Positions 1-5,466 of a stretch of DNA of 5,810 nucleotides are shown one piece after another; position 1 is the first letter of the stretch; each line of letters begins with the position of its first letter. Location: the NCBI GenBank assembly GCA_014799765.1, contig JAAVHK010000016.1, forward strand, positions 1-5,810. Reading direction: 5' to 3'. This DNA comes from Ruminococcus sp. Its GTDB lineage: Bacteria > Bacillota > Clostridia > Oscillospirales > Ruminococcaceae. The notes under the pieces are model-generated. The model was given only the letters and a program-made list of their open reading frames with translations. It ran no database searches and was not told the DNA's origin. The translations under genes were made by a program, and so were the position numbers.

Positions 1-540
1 ATTTCCTATACATTGACTTTCTATACATTTTATCGTACAGACTTTGATAACACAGACATATATTCATTCCTTGCAAACGCCGAAACTTTAAGTATAAGCC
101 GTCTGGACGGCTACTACTTCAAAGTCAGGGAAGTACACTCCGAAACACCTGAAAATATCGCACGTGGGCGGAAAATCCGCTACAGAATCAAATTTACGCT
201 TGCACCGTTCAGATATTTCACGGATAATCCGGAAATAACTGTTTCCGACGGAGATGTTGTAAAAAATTCCGGTACACGCTACAGCAGACCGGTTTTTAAA
301 ATCGTCGGAAACGGCGATATAAAGCTGAATGTCAACGACGAAACTTTTGAAGTAAGAGGTCTTGACGCCAGTGTTGAAACAGTCATTGATTCTTCACGAT
401 ATATAACTTATTCCGTAAATAACTTGTTTTTCAACAGGACAGTCGGAAAATATCCGTTTCTAGCGACAGGTGATAATGTTGTGTCGTGGGAGGGAGATGT
501 CAGAAGCGTTAAAATCGTAAAGAATGAGAGGTGCTACTGA
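1..540 (+). CDS. Distal tail protein (Dit), 5'-truncated by window edge
   Basis: Structural protein of the siphovirus tail tip; Dit forms a hexameric ring joining the tail tube to the baseplate or Tal hub. The frame is open from base 1 (it begins ISYTLTFYTF), so a TTG at 13 is an internal Leu codon, not a start. About 179 codons remain; Dit proteins are usually around 220-260 residues, so perhaps 50-70 N-terminal residues lie upstream. The visible part has the Dit C-terminal half: an RYRIKFTLAPFRYF strand, the turn NSGTRYSRPVFKIVGNGDIKL, where such proteins typically read 'NpGt.ysrPvikiyGsGdi', and a terminal VGKYPFLATGDNVVSWEG, the common 'g.fP.l.pGeN.isw.G' end. The stop TGA (538-540) overlaps the next start codon by one base, indicating translational coupling. 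Family assignment is by motif recognition, not a search. Confidence 0.85.
   Translation: MSYTLTFYTFYRTDFDNTDIYSFLANAETLSISRLDGYYFKVREVHSETPENIARGRKIRYRIKFTLAPFRYFTDNPEITVSDGDVVKNSGTRYSRPVFKIVGNGDIKLNVNDETFEVRGLDASVETVIDSSRYITYSVNNLFFNRTVGKYPFLATGDNVVSWEGDVRSVKIVKNERCY
528..533 (+). promoter_or_regulatory. Ribosome binding site setting the start of the first paralogue
   Basis: GAGGTG lies inside the last codons of the Dit gene, six bases before ATG at 540. It rules out the longer GTG reading (531), which would place the start codon on the Shine-Dalgarno itself. The same arrangement precedes the second paralogue (GGAGGTG, 1284-1290), whose protein also begins MTGTG. Confidence 0.75.
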
Positions 541-1283
541 TGACCGGTACGGGCTCAGAAAAATATCCTTTTATCGTCGATAACTGGGCGGATTCTGAAA
601 ATAAAGTCATAAATTTCAGGAATATAAAGCCGGAAGGTTTTTCAGAAACGTTGAAATTTCCGACACACGTAGATTTCAACGGCTGGACTTTGCGGAATTT
701 TCAATCAACAGCAGATGTGGCTATATACAGCGATTCCGGTGAAATAAAAAATCTGAATTTGCAGAATTTTTATCTGTCAAAAGATACAGAAGATACGGTT
801 TATTTCCTGAAAGCCGTCAATATGGCAGGATGTGCTGTGTGCGGAACGATAACATCTGATAATGCAGTTTTCTGTGAGGAAAATATATTACAGTCTTCTA
901 TAAATATTAAAACATATATAAAGAACAGATTTATTTTAGTATCATTATATCAGAATAAAAATTATATTAAAAATTCAAATATATGCATTGATATCAATGC
1001 TTCAGAAATCAGATTTTCAAATTTGTCAAATAGTATTATAAACAATATTTTTTCAGAAAAAATCAACTGCAATACAAATGTAATATTACAGGGTGGTGTC
1101 TGCAATATCTACAATCTGAAATCAAACAGAAATTTTTCCTATAACGAAAACGGTATTTCGGTATATAATTCCGATTTGGCGATAAACAAAACCAGTACCG
1201 CACTGTTTAAAGCCTGTACCACCGAACAGCTGAAAGACCCTGAATATCTCTATAATTTAGGATTTCCGGTACGCAATGACTAA
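540..1283 (+). CDS. Beta-helix-like tail-tip protein, first tandem paralogue (shorter copy)
   Basis: Unrecognised phage protein of 247 residues starting MTGTGSEKYPFIVDNW. This opening (GTGTe.dPY.V.nw) and the ending CTTEQLKDPEYLYNLGFP (226-243) resemble the edges of GLUG-type and right-handed beta-helix surface proteins; coils such as IKNLNLQNFYL (69-79) fit short parallel strands. There is no signal peptide or membrane segment, which fits a virion component. It is paralogous to the next gene: residues 1-16 and 17-57 match its 1-16 and 32-72, and the C-terminal ~65 residues match, while residues ~80-180 do not align convincingly. It lacks a 15-residue block that the second copy has after NW. 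The core is very AT-rich (901-1080: 32 of 180 bases G or C by hand). Position between Dit and Tal suggests a tail-tip or adsorption accessory role (inference). The start is ATG 540, chosen by its RBS and paralogue alignment. Confidence 0.75.
   Translation: MTGTGSEKYPFIVDNWADSENKVINFRNIKPEGFSETLKFPTHVDFNGWTLRNFQSTADVAIYSDSGEIKNLNLQNFYLSKDTEDTVYFLKAVNMAGCAVCGTITSDNAVFCEENILQSSINIKTYIKNRFILVSLYQNKNYIKNSNICIDINASEIRFSNLSNSIINNIFSEKINCNTNVILQGGVCNIYNLKSNRNFSYNENGISVYNSDLAINKTSTALFKACTTEQLKDPEYLYNLGFPVRND
670..691 (+). repeat. 5' internal identical block of the paralogue pair, copy 1
   Basis: A 22-base block encoding most of VDFNGWTL; it is identical to 1474-1495 in the second paralogue. It lies in the conserved N-terminal third of both proteins. 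Confidence 0.85.
1214..1269 (+). repeat. 3' direct repeat of the paralogue pair, copy 1
   Basis: A 56-base block encoding the CTTEQLKDPEYLYNLGFP end. It matches 2051-2106 at 52 of 56 positions by hand alignment, far more than the gene interiors, and marks the right-hand edge of the duplicated unit. Confidence 0.9.
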
Positions 1284-1295
1284 GGAGGTGTTACG

Positions 1296-2126
1296 ATGAC
1301 CGGTACAGGCACGGAAAATGACCCATATATTGTCGACAACTGGGAAGATTTCCAGAAACTTAATTTTAACAGTTCGTATGTAAAGTGGGCGGACAGTGAA
1401 AACAAAATAATCGACTTCAACGACATAATGCCGGAAGGATATACTGAAACAGTGAATTTTAATGGATATTTCATAGATTTCAACGGCTGGACTTTTAAAA
1501 ATTTCCACTCCACAGCTGACATAGTTATAGGTGGGAATGTATCTCAGATAAAAAACCTTATTTTCAAGGATTTCTACATTTTCAGTGCCGGAGAAATAAA
1601 CTGTATTTTTAATGCCGTACTGGAAAATTGTGTTATATCCGGCGTAATTACAGCGGAAAAAGCAACATTTACCCATGACAACATAACAGATTCCGCACTG
1701 AATTTAAAAATAACTTTGAAAAATGATTTTACTTTAGTAAAAGTTTCAGGAGGTAATTCAGGTACGACAACAAGATATATAACCGGTTCAAAAATAAATA
1801 TTGATATTTTATCTTCTTATTTTATAATAGGAAATGCAGAATATTATGATACAAAATTCTATGCGGATAATAATATTTTCACAGGAAAAATGACATTCAC
1901 AGGCAACAAGGCAATAACATTACAGGGCGGAAATTATAATATTTTTGCTTTGAAGTCAAATTATGTTTTTTTGTATCAGGGAAGCGGTTTGTCGCTGTAT
2001 AACTCCGAACTTGCTCACAAAAACACTAAAAGTACAGATGTTTTCATAGGCTGTACCACCAAACAACTGAAAGACCCTGCATATCTCTATAATTCAGGAT
2101 TTCCGGCAGGTGTATCAGATGATTGA
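1296..2126 (+). CDS. Beta-helix-like tail-tip protein, second tandem paralogue (full-length copy)
   Basis: A 276-residue paralogue of the preceding gene, beginning MTGTGTENDPYIVDNWEDF and ending with CTTKQLKDPAYLYNSGFP (253-270) plus a short tail. It keeps the 15-residue WEDF-containing segment (17-31) missing from the first copy; that motif is common after GTGTe.dPY in this type of beta-helix protein, so this copy looks closer to the ancestral form. A perfect AAGGAGGTG (1282-1290) lies five bases before ATG 1296 and overlaps the upstream stop codon. No secretion signal, catalytic motif or transmembrane segment is visible; many short beta strands with Asn-rich turns (VLENCVISGVI, GGNYNIFALKSN) support a stacked-coil fold. 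The 3' end overlaps the Tal start by eight bases, so the genes are translationally coupled. Function is unknown; a host-contact or decorative tail-tip protein is inferred from the locus. Confidence 0.75.
   Translation: MTGTGTENDPYIVDNWEDFQKLNFNSSYVKWADSENKIIDFNDIMPEGYTETVNFNGYFIDFNGWTFKNFHSTADIVIGGNVSQIKNLIFKDFYIFSAGEINCIFNAVLENCVISGVITAEKATFTHDNITDSALNLKITLKNDFTLVKVSGGNSGTTTRYITGSKINIDILSSYFIIGNAEYYDTKFYADNNIFTGKMTFTGNKAITLQGGNYNIFALKSNYVFLYQGSGLSLYNSELAHKNTKSTDVFIGCTTKQLKDPAYLYNSGFPAGVSDD
1474..1495 (+). repeat. 5' internal identical block of the paralogue pair, copy 2
   Basis: Identical over 22 bases to 670-691; encodes most of IDFNGWTF. Confidence 0.85.
2051..2106 (+). repeat. 3' direct repeat of the paralogue pair, copy 2
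   Basis: Second copy of the 56-base block at 1214-1269, with four substitutions and no gaps. It lies immediately before the overlap with the Tal gene. Confidence 0.9.
2108..2112 (+). promoter_or_regulatory. Ribosome binding site setting the Tal start
   Basis: AGGTG inside the last codons of the second paralogue, six bases before ATG 2119. A GTG at 2110 is in frame but falls within this site, so ATG 2119 is preferred. Confidence 0.65.
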
Positions 2127-3786
2127 AAAAAAGTATGTTATAAACGGCTTTCGTCAGGGGAGAATCAATGCCACATCACCGGAAATAGTAGAAGACAAAA
2201 ATTATATTTACAGTGAATATATTCGGGTAAAATTTGGTATTGAAAATGTATTGTCAGCCATATCTTCAACAGACAAAATACTTGTCGTGGAAATAATAAA
2301 GTATTCGGAGGCATCTTTGACCGCACGAACAAATGAAACCCTCAATAAAGTAAAATTCATAGTTGTACAGTTACGTCATCAGGACAGAACACCGCTGAAG
2401 CCCGAAGATATTGCAGAATGTACCGTTACAAGTGGTTTTCCGTGGAGTATAGACGCAAACGGCGAACTTTACTATTGTGAAAGTACACTGAAAATGCCTT
2501 CTGAAATCATGGAAAAACCATATCCGGAAGCCTTATGGAGAGTTGATAACACAAATCCGGATATACCGTACCACAGACTTTTTCCGCCTTTACTGCCGTT
2601 TTTTCTGTCTGTACCGGCAGTCGCACAGAACGATTACATAATAATTTATGACAAAAACACTGCTCAGGACGACTTCAATAATAACGGTATGGCGGTTCTG
2701 GAGCCGATTTCCTGCACTGTCACGGAAAATTTCAACGCTGACTGGACTGTTACTCTCGAACACCCGATTGACCGTAATCAGAAATGGAAATATATTAAAG
2801 AATTTAACATTTTAAAAGTCCTCGGACAGCTTTTCACGATAAAAAAAATCGAACACTCATGGAGCGGTAACAGCGGAAAAGTCACCGCATACGCCGAACA
2901 TATATTCTATCAGCTCAATGACAGGTGGATTTTCAAGGGGGCGGACATCTATGCGGAAAGCGGTTACTGGCTTATCCGGAGCATTTTAGAACATTCCGAT
3001 ACAAAACACCAGTCGGGGCATATATCTTATAATTTTAATTTCTATTCAGATATAACAAATGAAACGGTAGATTTTGATATGTCGACAATAGCTTACTATA
3101 AATGGAATCCGTTGCAGAATGCTATGACACCGGTTGAAATGCTTCTGGGTAGCGACGGTTTTACGGCGAATTTTGGCGGAGATTTATATCGGGATAACTT
3201 CTATTTTTCGCTGAACGAACACATGGAACATCATTTGGAAAATTCTTTTGACATTCATGTAGGACTGAATCTGCACGGAATCCGGCGTACTGTCGATACG
3301 GCGGAACTCTGTACGCACTTCACGGCATACGATAAATACGGCTCGGGAGTGTCGGTATATTGGGACATTCACGGCGGAATACCACATCACATAGTGAGGT
3401 CACAGGAATATAATTTCGGCGATAATTATGAAGAATCAGATATTGATTTAATCGGACACGAGGCACAAAAATATTTCGGTCAGCACATGGAACCGCAGAT
3501 TGAAATTTCCGTTGACCTTGAAGACGTCCGTTACAATCCGGATTATGCGGAATTTGCGAACAATCCGAGGTATAAAGTCGGCGACCGGGGACGGATTTAC
3601 GACGAAAGACTGGGAATTTCTGTAGATTCGCATATAGTACGGACGGTCAAGGACGGACTGTCCGGAAAAAATCTTGAAATAACTTTCAGTAACGTGACAG
3701 GTTTCGGAAATTTCGGGGATTACGACATCAGTTTTGAACAGATAGCTAAACCGGATTTGCCCGAAAATCCGGCAGAAAACGAATGA
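2119..3786 (+). CDS. Tail-associated protein (Tal), prophage endopeptidase tail family, with N-terminal extension
   Basis: Baseplate hub protein of siphoviruses that caps the tail tube below Dit and contacts the cell; 555 residues from ATG 2119. Typical Tal sequence begins only at about residue 171 (NDYIIIYDKNTAQDDF, then GMAVLEPISCTVTENFNADWTVTLEHPI), the usual 'ilYdk.e..f..nGlg.L..a..c.V.eelNg.yel.lehPi' opening. It continues with GQLFTIKKIEH, AYAEHIFYQLND and, near 485-527, RYKVGDRGRIYDERLGISVD...VRTVKDGLSGKNLEITFSN, the common C-terminal domain of the family. Residues 1-170 are extra; they contain PYPEALWRVDNTNPDIPYHR and a hydrophobic FPPLLPFFLSVP stretch and are not recognised. Despite the family name, no catalytic residues can be pointed to, so peptidase activity is not claimed. 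The gene overlaps the upstream paralogue by eight bases. The alternative GTG at 2110 would add three residues. Confidence 0.85.
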   Translation: MIEKKYVINGFRQGRINATSPEIVEDKNYIYSEYIRVKFGIENVLSAISSTDKILVVEIIKYSEASLTARTNETLNKVKFIVVQLRHQDRTPLKPEDIAECTVTSGFPWSIDANGELYYCESTLKMPSEIMEKPYPEALWRVDNTNPDIPYHRLFPPLLPFFLSVPAVAQNDYIIIYDKNTAQDDFNNNGMAVLEPISCTVTENFNADWTVTLEHPIDRNQKWKYIKEFNILKVLGQLFTIKKIEHSWSGNSGKVTAYAEHIFYQLNDRWIFKGADIYAESGYWLIRSILEHSDTKHQSGHISYNFNFYSDITNETVDFDMSTIAYYKWNPLQNAMTPVEMLLGSDGFTANFGGDLYRDNFYFSLNEHMEHHLENSFDIHVGLNLHGIRRTVDTAELCTHFTAYDKYGSGVSVYWDIHGGIPHHIVRSQEYNFGDNYEESDIDLIGHEAQKYFGQHMEPQIEISVDLEDVRYNPDYAEFANNPRYKVGDRGRIYDERLGISVDSHIVRTVKDGLSGKNLEITFSNVTGFGNFGDYDISFEQIAKPDLPENPAENE

Positions 3787-3798
3787 CAGGAGGTCAAT

Positions 3799-4035
3799 AT
3801 GGAAAGTACAGTTGTTGTGGCGTTGATTTCGCTTGTCGGAACTCTTATCGGCTCGATGAGTGGCATTCTGGTAAGCTCAAAACTCACGAATTATCGCATT
3901 GAACAGCTTGAAAAGAAAGTCGACAAACATAATAATTTTGCCGAAAAAATACCGGTTTTAAGCACAAAAATAGACATTCTTGAAGAACGTGTCGAGGGGT
4001 TGGAACATGAAAGAACACATTGCCAGACTGATTGA
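3799..4035 (+). CDS. XhlA-like membrane/coiled-coil protein, probable lysis accessory
   Basis: A 78-residue protein with one N-terminal hydrophobic segment (about residues 4-27, VVVALISLVGTLIGSMSGIL), then a charged helix from TNYRIEQLEKKVDKHN through KIDILEERVEGLEHE with Leu/Ile/Val heptad-like spacing, suggesting a coiled coil. This layout, and the SKLTNYRIEQLEKKVDKHN stretch in particular, is familiar from small hemolysin XhlA-type proteins encoded beside holins in phages of Bacillota, where XhlA works with the holin XhlB in lysis. A perfect AGGAGGTC (3788-3795) lies three bases before ATG 3799 and directly after the Tal stop. The 3' end overlaps the holin gene by 29 bases. Role as holin partner is inferred from family and neighbour. 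Confidence 0.8.
   Translation: MESTVVVALISLVGTLIGSMSGILVSSKLTNYRIEQLEKKVDKHNNFAEKIPVLSTKIDILEERVEGLEHERTHCQTD
3994..3999 (+). promoter_or_regulatory. Ribosome binding site setting the holin start
   Basis: GAGGGG lies within the XhlA-like gene, seven bases before ATG 4007. It supports that ATG over the in-frame TTG at 3980, which has no comparable site. Confidence 0.65.
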
Positions 4036-4180
4036 TGTGAAATCGCTTGTGACGGTCTTTCTGACCCTGATTTTCGGGATTCAGACGCTCAGGGGGCAGA
4101 TTTCCGACGGACAGTTTCAGACCGTTTTTACGACGATAATCGCATTTTATTTCGGTACACAACACGCCAAAAAGGAGTGA
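4007..4180 (+). CDS. Small phage holin, two membrane segments
   Basis: A 57-residue membrane protein (MKEHIARLIDVKSLVTVFL...). Two hydrophobic segments, about 13-28 (SLVTVFLTLIFGIQTL) and 36-50 (QFQTVFTTIIAFYFG), are joined by a short polar turn RGQISDG, with a basic tail HAKKE. The pattern VKS.VT..LT..F......G.IS..QF.TV.T.IIAFYFGTQ is typical of small holin-like proteins in phages of gut Clostridia. Holins form lesions in the cytoplasmic membrane at the end of the lytic cycle and release or activate the cell-wall hydrolase. The gene starts inside the XhlA-like gene (29-base overlap) and ends on a TGA that is part of the next gene's ribosome binding region, so all three are coupled. The protein would be 66 residues if translation began at TTG 3980. 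Confidence 0.8.
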   Translation: MKEHIARLIDVKSLVTVFLTLIFGIQTLRGQISDGQFQTVFTTIIAFYFGTQHAKKE

Positions 4181-4186
4181 AAAATC

Positions 4187-4432
4187 ATGATGATAAAATC
4201 GAAAATTTTTCTTGACAATCCGGTAAAAAGAGGTCAGAAAAGGCGAATTATAGCGGAAATTTTCGTTGACGACGTTTCAGAACTTCCGGCAAAAAACGTA
4301 ACAGACGGTTATGAACTCGCACAGGGTTCAGTAGCTTATGTAGTACAGTCAGGTGAACTCTACGTCATGGACGGTAAGGGTGAATGGTACAGCAGTACCG
4401 GCGGAAAATTTTCCGCTTATACAACGGCTTAA
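4187..4432 (+). CDS. Small phage protein of unknown function next to the tail-fibre gene
   Basis: An 81-residue soluble protein, MMIKSKIFLDNPVKRGQKRR..., probably mostly beta strand. The part from FVDDVSELPAKNVTDGYELAQGSVAYVVQSGELYVMDGKGEWYSS resembles short domains found in phage genes beside fibres, with the pattern '..LP.....GY.L..GS.AY....GelYvld..G.WY'. Such domains also occur as N-terminal parts of larger head- or tail-fibre proteins; here it is a stand-alone gene. AAAGGAGTGA (4171-4180) precedes it. ATG 4187 is followed directly by ATG 4190, so either could be used; the spacing slightly favours the first. No catalytic motif, signal or membrane segment is seen. A virion-decoration or fibre-accessory role is a guess from position. 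Confidence 0.65.
   Translation: MMIKSKIFLDNPVKRGQKRRIIAEIFVDDVSELPAKNVTDGYELAQGSVAYVVQSGELYVMDGKGEWYSSTGGKFSAYTTA
4386..4416 (+). repeat. Two adjacent inverted repeats at the 3' end of the small gene
   Basis: GGTAC-AGCA-GTACC (4386-4399) is followed after one base by the perfect 16-base palindrome GCGGAAAATTTTCCGC (4401-4416). Both lie within the last codons of the small gene. No clean T-run follows, so this is not called a terminator; it could be an RNA-stability element or chance. Confidence 0.4.
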
Positions 4433-4501
4433 TGTTAAAAAAATAAATTTTCGTTTCAACTGTGCGGATACATTGAAAAATCTGAAGGGAATGGTAAAAT
4501 T
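4433..4501 (+). other. Only notable intergenic gap, 69 bases
   Basis: AT-rich spacer between the small gene and the fibre gene. It holds GAAGGGA (4484-4490) as a weak, long-spaced ribosome binding site (11 bases before ATG 4502). I see no convincing -35/-10 pair, hairpin terminator or small ORF in it. Elsewhere the genes abut or overlap. Confidence 0.5.
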
Positions 4502-5464
4502 ATGAACTTACATGAAATTCTTTTTGCCTCTAAAATATCGGGGAAAAGTAACGGAAATGCCGATTTATCGGACTATTATACGAAGTCTCAGACAAACAGC
4601 CTGATTGCCGGAAAAGTCGACAAAGTAGCCGGAAAAAGTCTGTCGACGAACGATTTCACCGACGAATACAAGGCGAAAATTGACGGTACAGACAAACAGA
4701 TTACTGACAAAATAGCTAAAATAATTGCAAATGCACCGGAAGATTTTGACACTCTCAAAGAAATTTCCGACTGGATAGAAAGTCATGAAGATTCAGCTTC
4801 GGCAATGAATACGGCTATCAATAACAAGGTTGACAAGGTATCAGGCAAAGGGCTTTCGACGAACGATTTCACGACGACGTTGAAAAACAAGCTTGACGGA
4901 CTTTCAAATTACGACGACACTTCCATAAAAGCCGATATTGCAGAAATGTCTTCTCAGATAGCTCTGAATCGCAGTTCTTCCGGATTTCAGCGGAAAAATT
5001 TACTGAAAAATACAGCGGTTTCCGGAACAAGCTATGGAATTAAGTACACTGTCAATTCAGACGGAAGTGTAACAGTATTTTCTGGTGTTGCAAATAATAC
5101 CGGAATACCAGTATTGGTTTTTAGCAACAAATTCACTTTCAAAGCAAACGTAAAATACATATTATCCGGAGCTCCAGATGATTCAAGTAGTAAGACACGT
5201 ATAGGCTTAATTGATGACAATGGTGGTGAATACAGCAGACAAGACACCGGAAAGGGTACTCTGATAGAGTTCGACGAAGACACAACTTACAGAGTACGTA
5301 TAAGATTCTGTGATAGAGACGGTGAAGTTGATTCAGATAAAACATTTTACCCGATGATACGTTATGCGGAAATCACAGACGACACTTACGAACCGTACAA
5401 GCCGTCAGTAGAAGAACGTCTCATAGCCTTGGAAACGGCTATATTAAGCGAAAAAGGAGAATAA
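4502..5464 (+). CDS. Tail-fibre / receptor-binding protein
   Basis: A 320-residue fibre-type protein, a candidate for recognising the host surface. Order of parts: a short leader MNLHEILFASKI (1-12), likely virion-attaching; DYYTKSQTNSLIAGKVDKV (24-42), the familiar 'YYTK.e.n.li..K' fibre motif; shaft repeat A (38-62) and repeat B (109-133), each K-V-D-K-V-x-G-K-x-L-S-T-N-D-F-T...; between them NAPEDFDTLKEISDWIESH (77-95), widespread in phage fibres; a linker to ~163; then a beta-rich C-terminal domain from KNLLKNTAVSG (165) to TFYPMIRYAEITDDTYEPY (281-299), followed by a short helix VEERLIALETAIL. The C-terminal domain is common in fibres of clostridial phages and carbohydrate-binding-like, but its ligand is unknown. 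Fibres of this sort are usually trimers. Its ribosome binding site is weak, unlike its neighbours. Confidence 0.8.
   Translation: MNLHEILFASKISGKSNGNADLSDYYTKSQTNSLIAGKVDKVAGKSLSTNDFTDEYKAKIDGTDKQITDKIAKIIANAPEDFDTLKEISDWIESHEDSASAMNTAINNKVDKVSGKGLSTNDFTTTLKNKLDGLSNYDDTSIKADIAEMSSQIALNRSSSGFQRKNLLKNTAVSGTSYGIKYTVNSDGSVTVFSGVANNTGIPVLVFSNKFTFKANVKYILSGAPDDSSSKTRIGLIDDNGGEYSRQDTGKGTLIEFDEDTTYRVRIRFCDRDGEVDSDKTFYPMIRYAEITDDTYEPYKPSVEERLIALETAILSEKGE
4613..4687 (+). repeat. Fibre shaft repeat A
   Basis: Encodes a 25-residue unit (KVDKVAGKSLSTNDFT through KIDG). It matches repeat B (4826-4900) at 17-18 of 25 residues and is 213 bases upstream of it. Confidence 0.8.
4826..4900 (+). repeat. Fibre shaft repeat B
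   Basis: Encodes the second 25-residue unit (KVDKVSGKGLSTNDFT through KLDG). DNA similarity to repeat A is strongest over the TCGACGAACGATTTCAC segment coding for STNDF. Confidence 0.8.
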
Positions 5465-5466
5465 AA

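Noticed and set aside
13..15. TTG start for the first gene
   Set aside because: The frame is open upstream to base 1 and the protein is clearly the C-terminal part of a longer Dit, so this is an internal Leu codon.
611..659. Inverted repeat AAATTTC...GAAATTT in the first paralogue
   Set aside because: Seven-base arms with a long AT-rich loop inside coding sequence are expected by chance at this composition.
1257..1676. Minus-strand open frames opposite the paralogues (1257-1676, 1280-1522)
   Set aside because: No ribosome binding site or recognisable protein, and they lie fully opposite well-supported genes; antisense shadows.
540..2126. Diversity-generating retroelement explaining the variable paralogue cores
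   Set aside because: No reverse transcriptase, no template/variable repeat pair with adenine-specific changes, and the conserved blocks are at the ends of the genes, not a mutated 3' window.
3184..3633. Minus-strand frames opposite Tal (3184-3390, 3448-3633)
   Set aside because: Composition is that of reverse-complemented coding sequence, there is no start context, and Tal is strongly supported on the other strand.
3980..3982. TTG start for the holin
   Set aside because: No ribosome binding site fits it, while GAGGGG is well placed for ATG 4007 and small holins of this type begin MKE-like near there.
4433..4501. Promoter or intrinsic terminator in the intergenic gap
   Set aside because: No -35/-10 pair with proper spacing and no stem followed by a T-run; the A-run at 4437-4443 is on the wrong side for a + strand terminator.
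4613..4900. CRISPR-like or tandem DNA repeat in the fibre gene
   Set aside because: There are only two copies, the similarity is clearest at protein level, and the 213-base spacing codes for fibre domains; this is a shaft repeat.
3884..5345. Other minus-strand frames opposite the lysis and fibre genes (3884-4165, 4565-4786, 5032-5283, 5139-5345)
   Set aside because: All overlap convincing + strand genes and show no family features.
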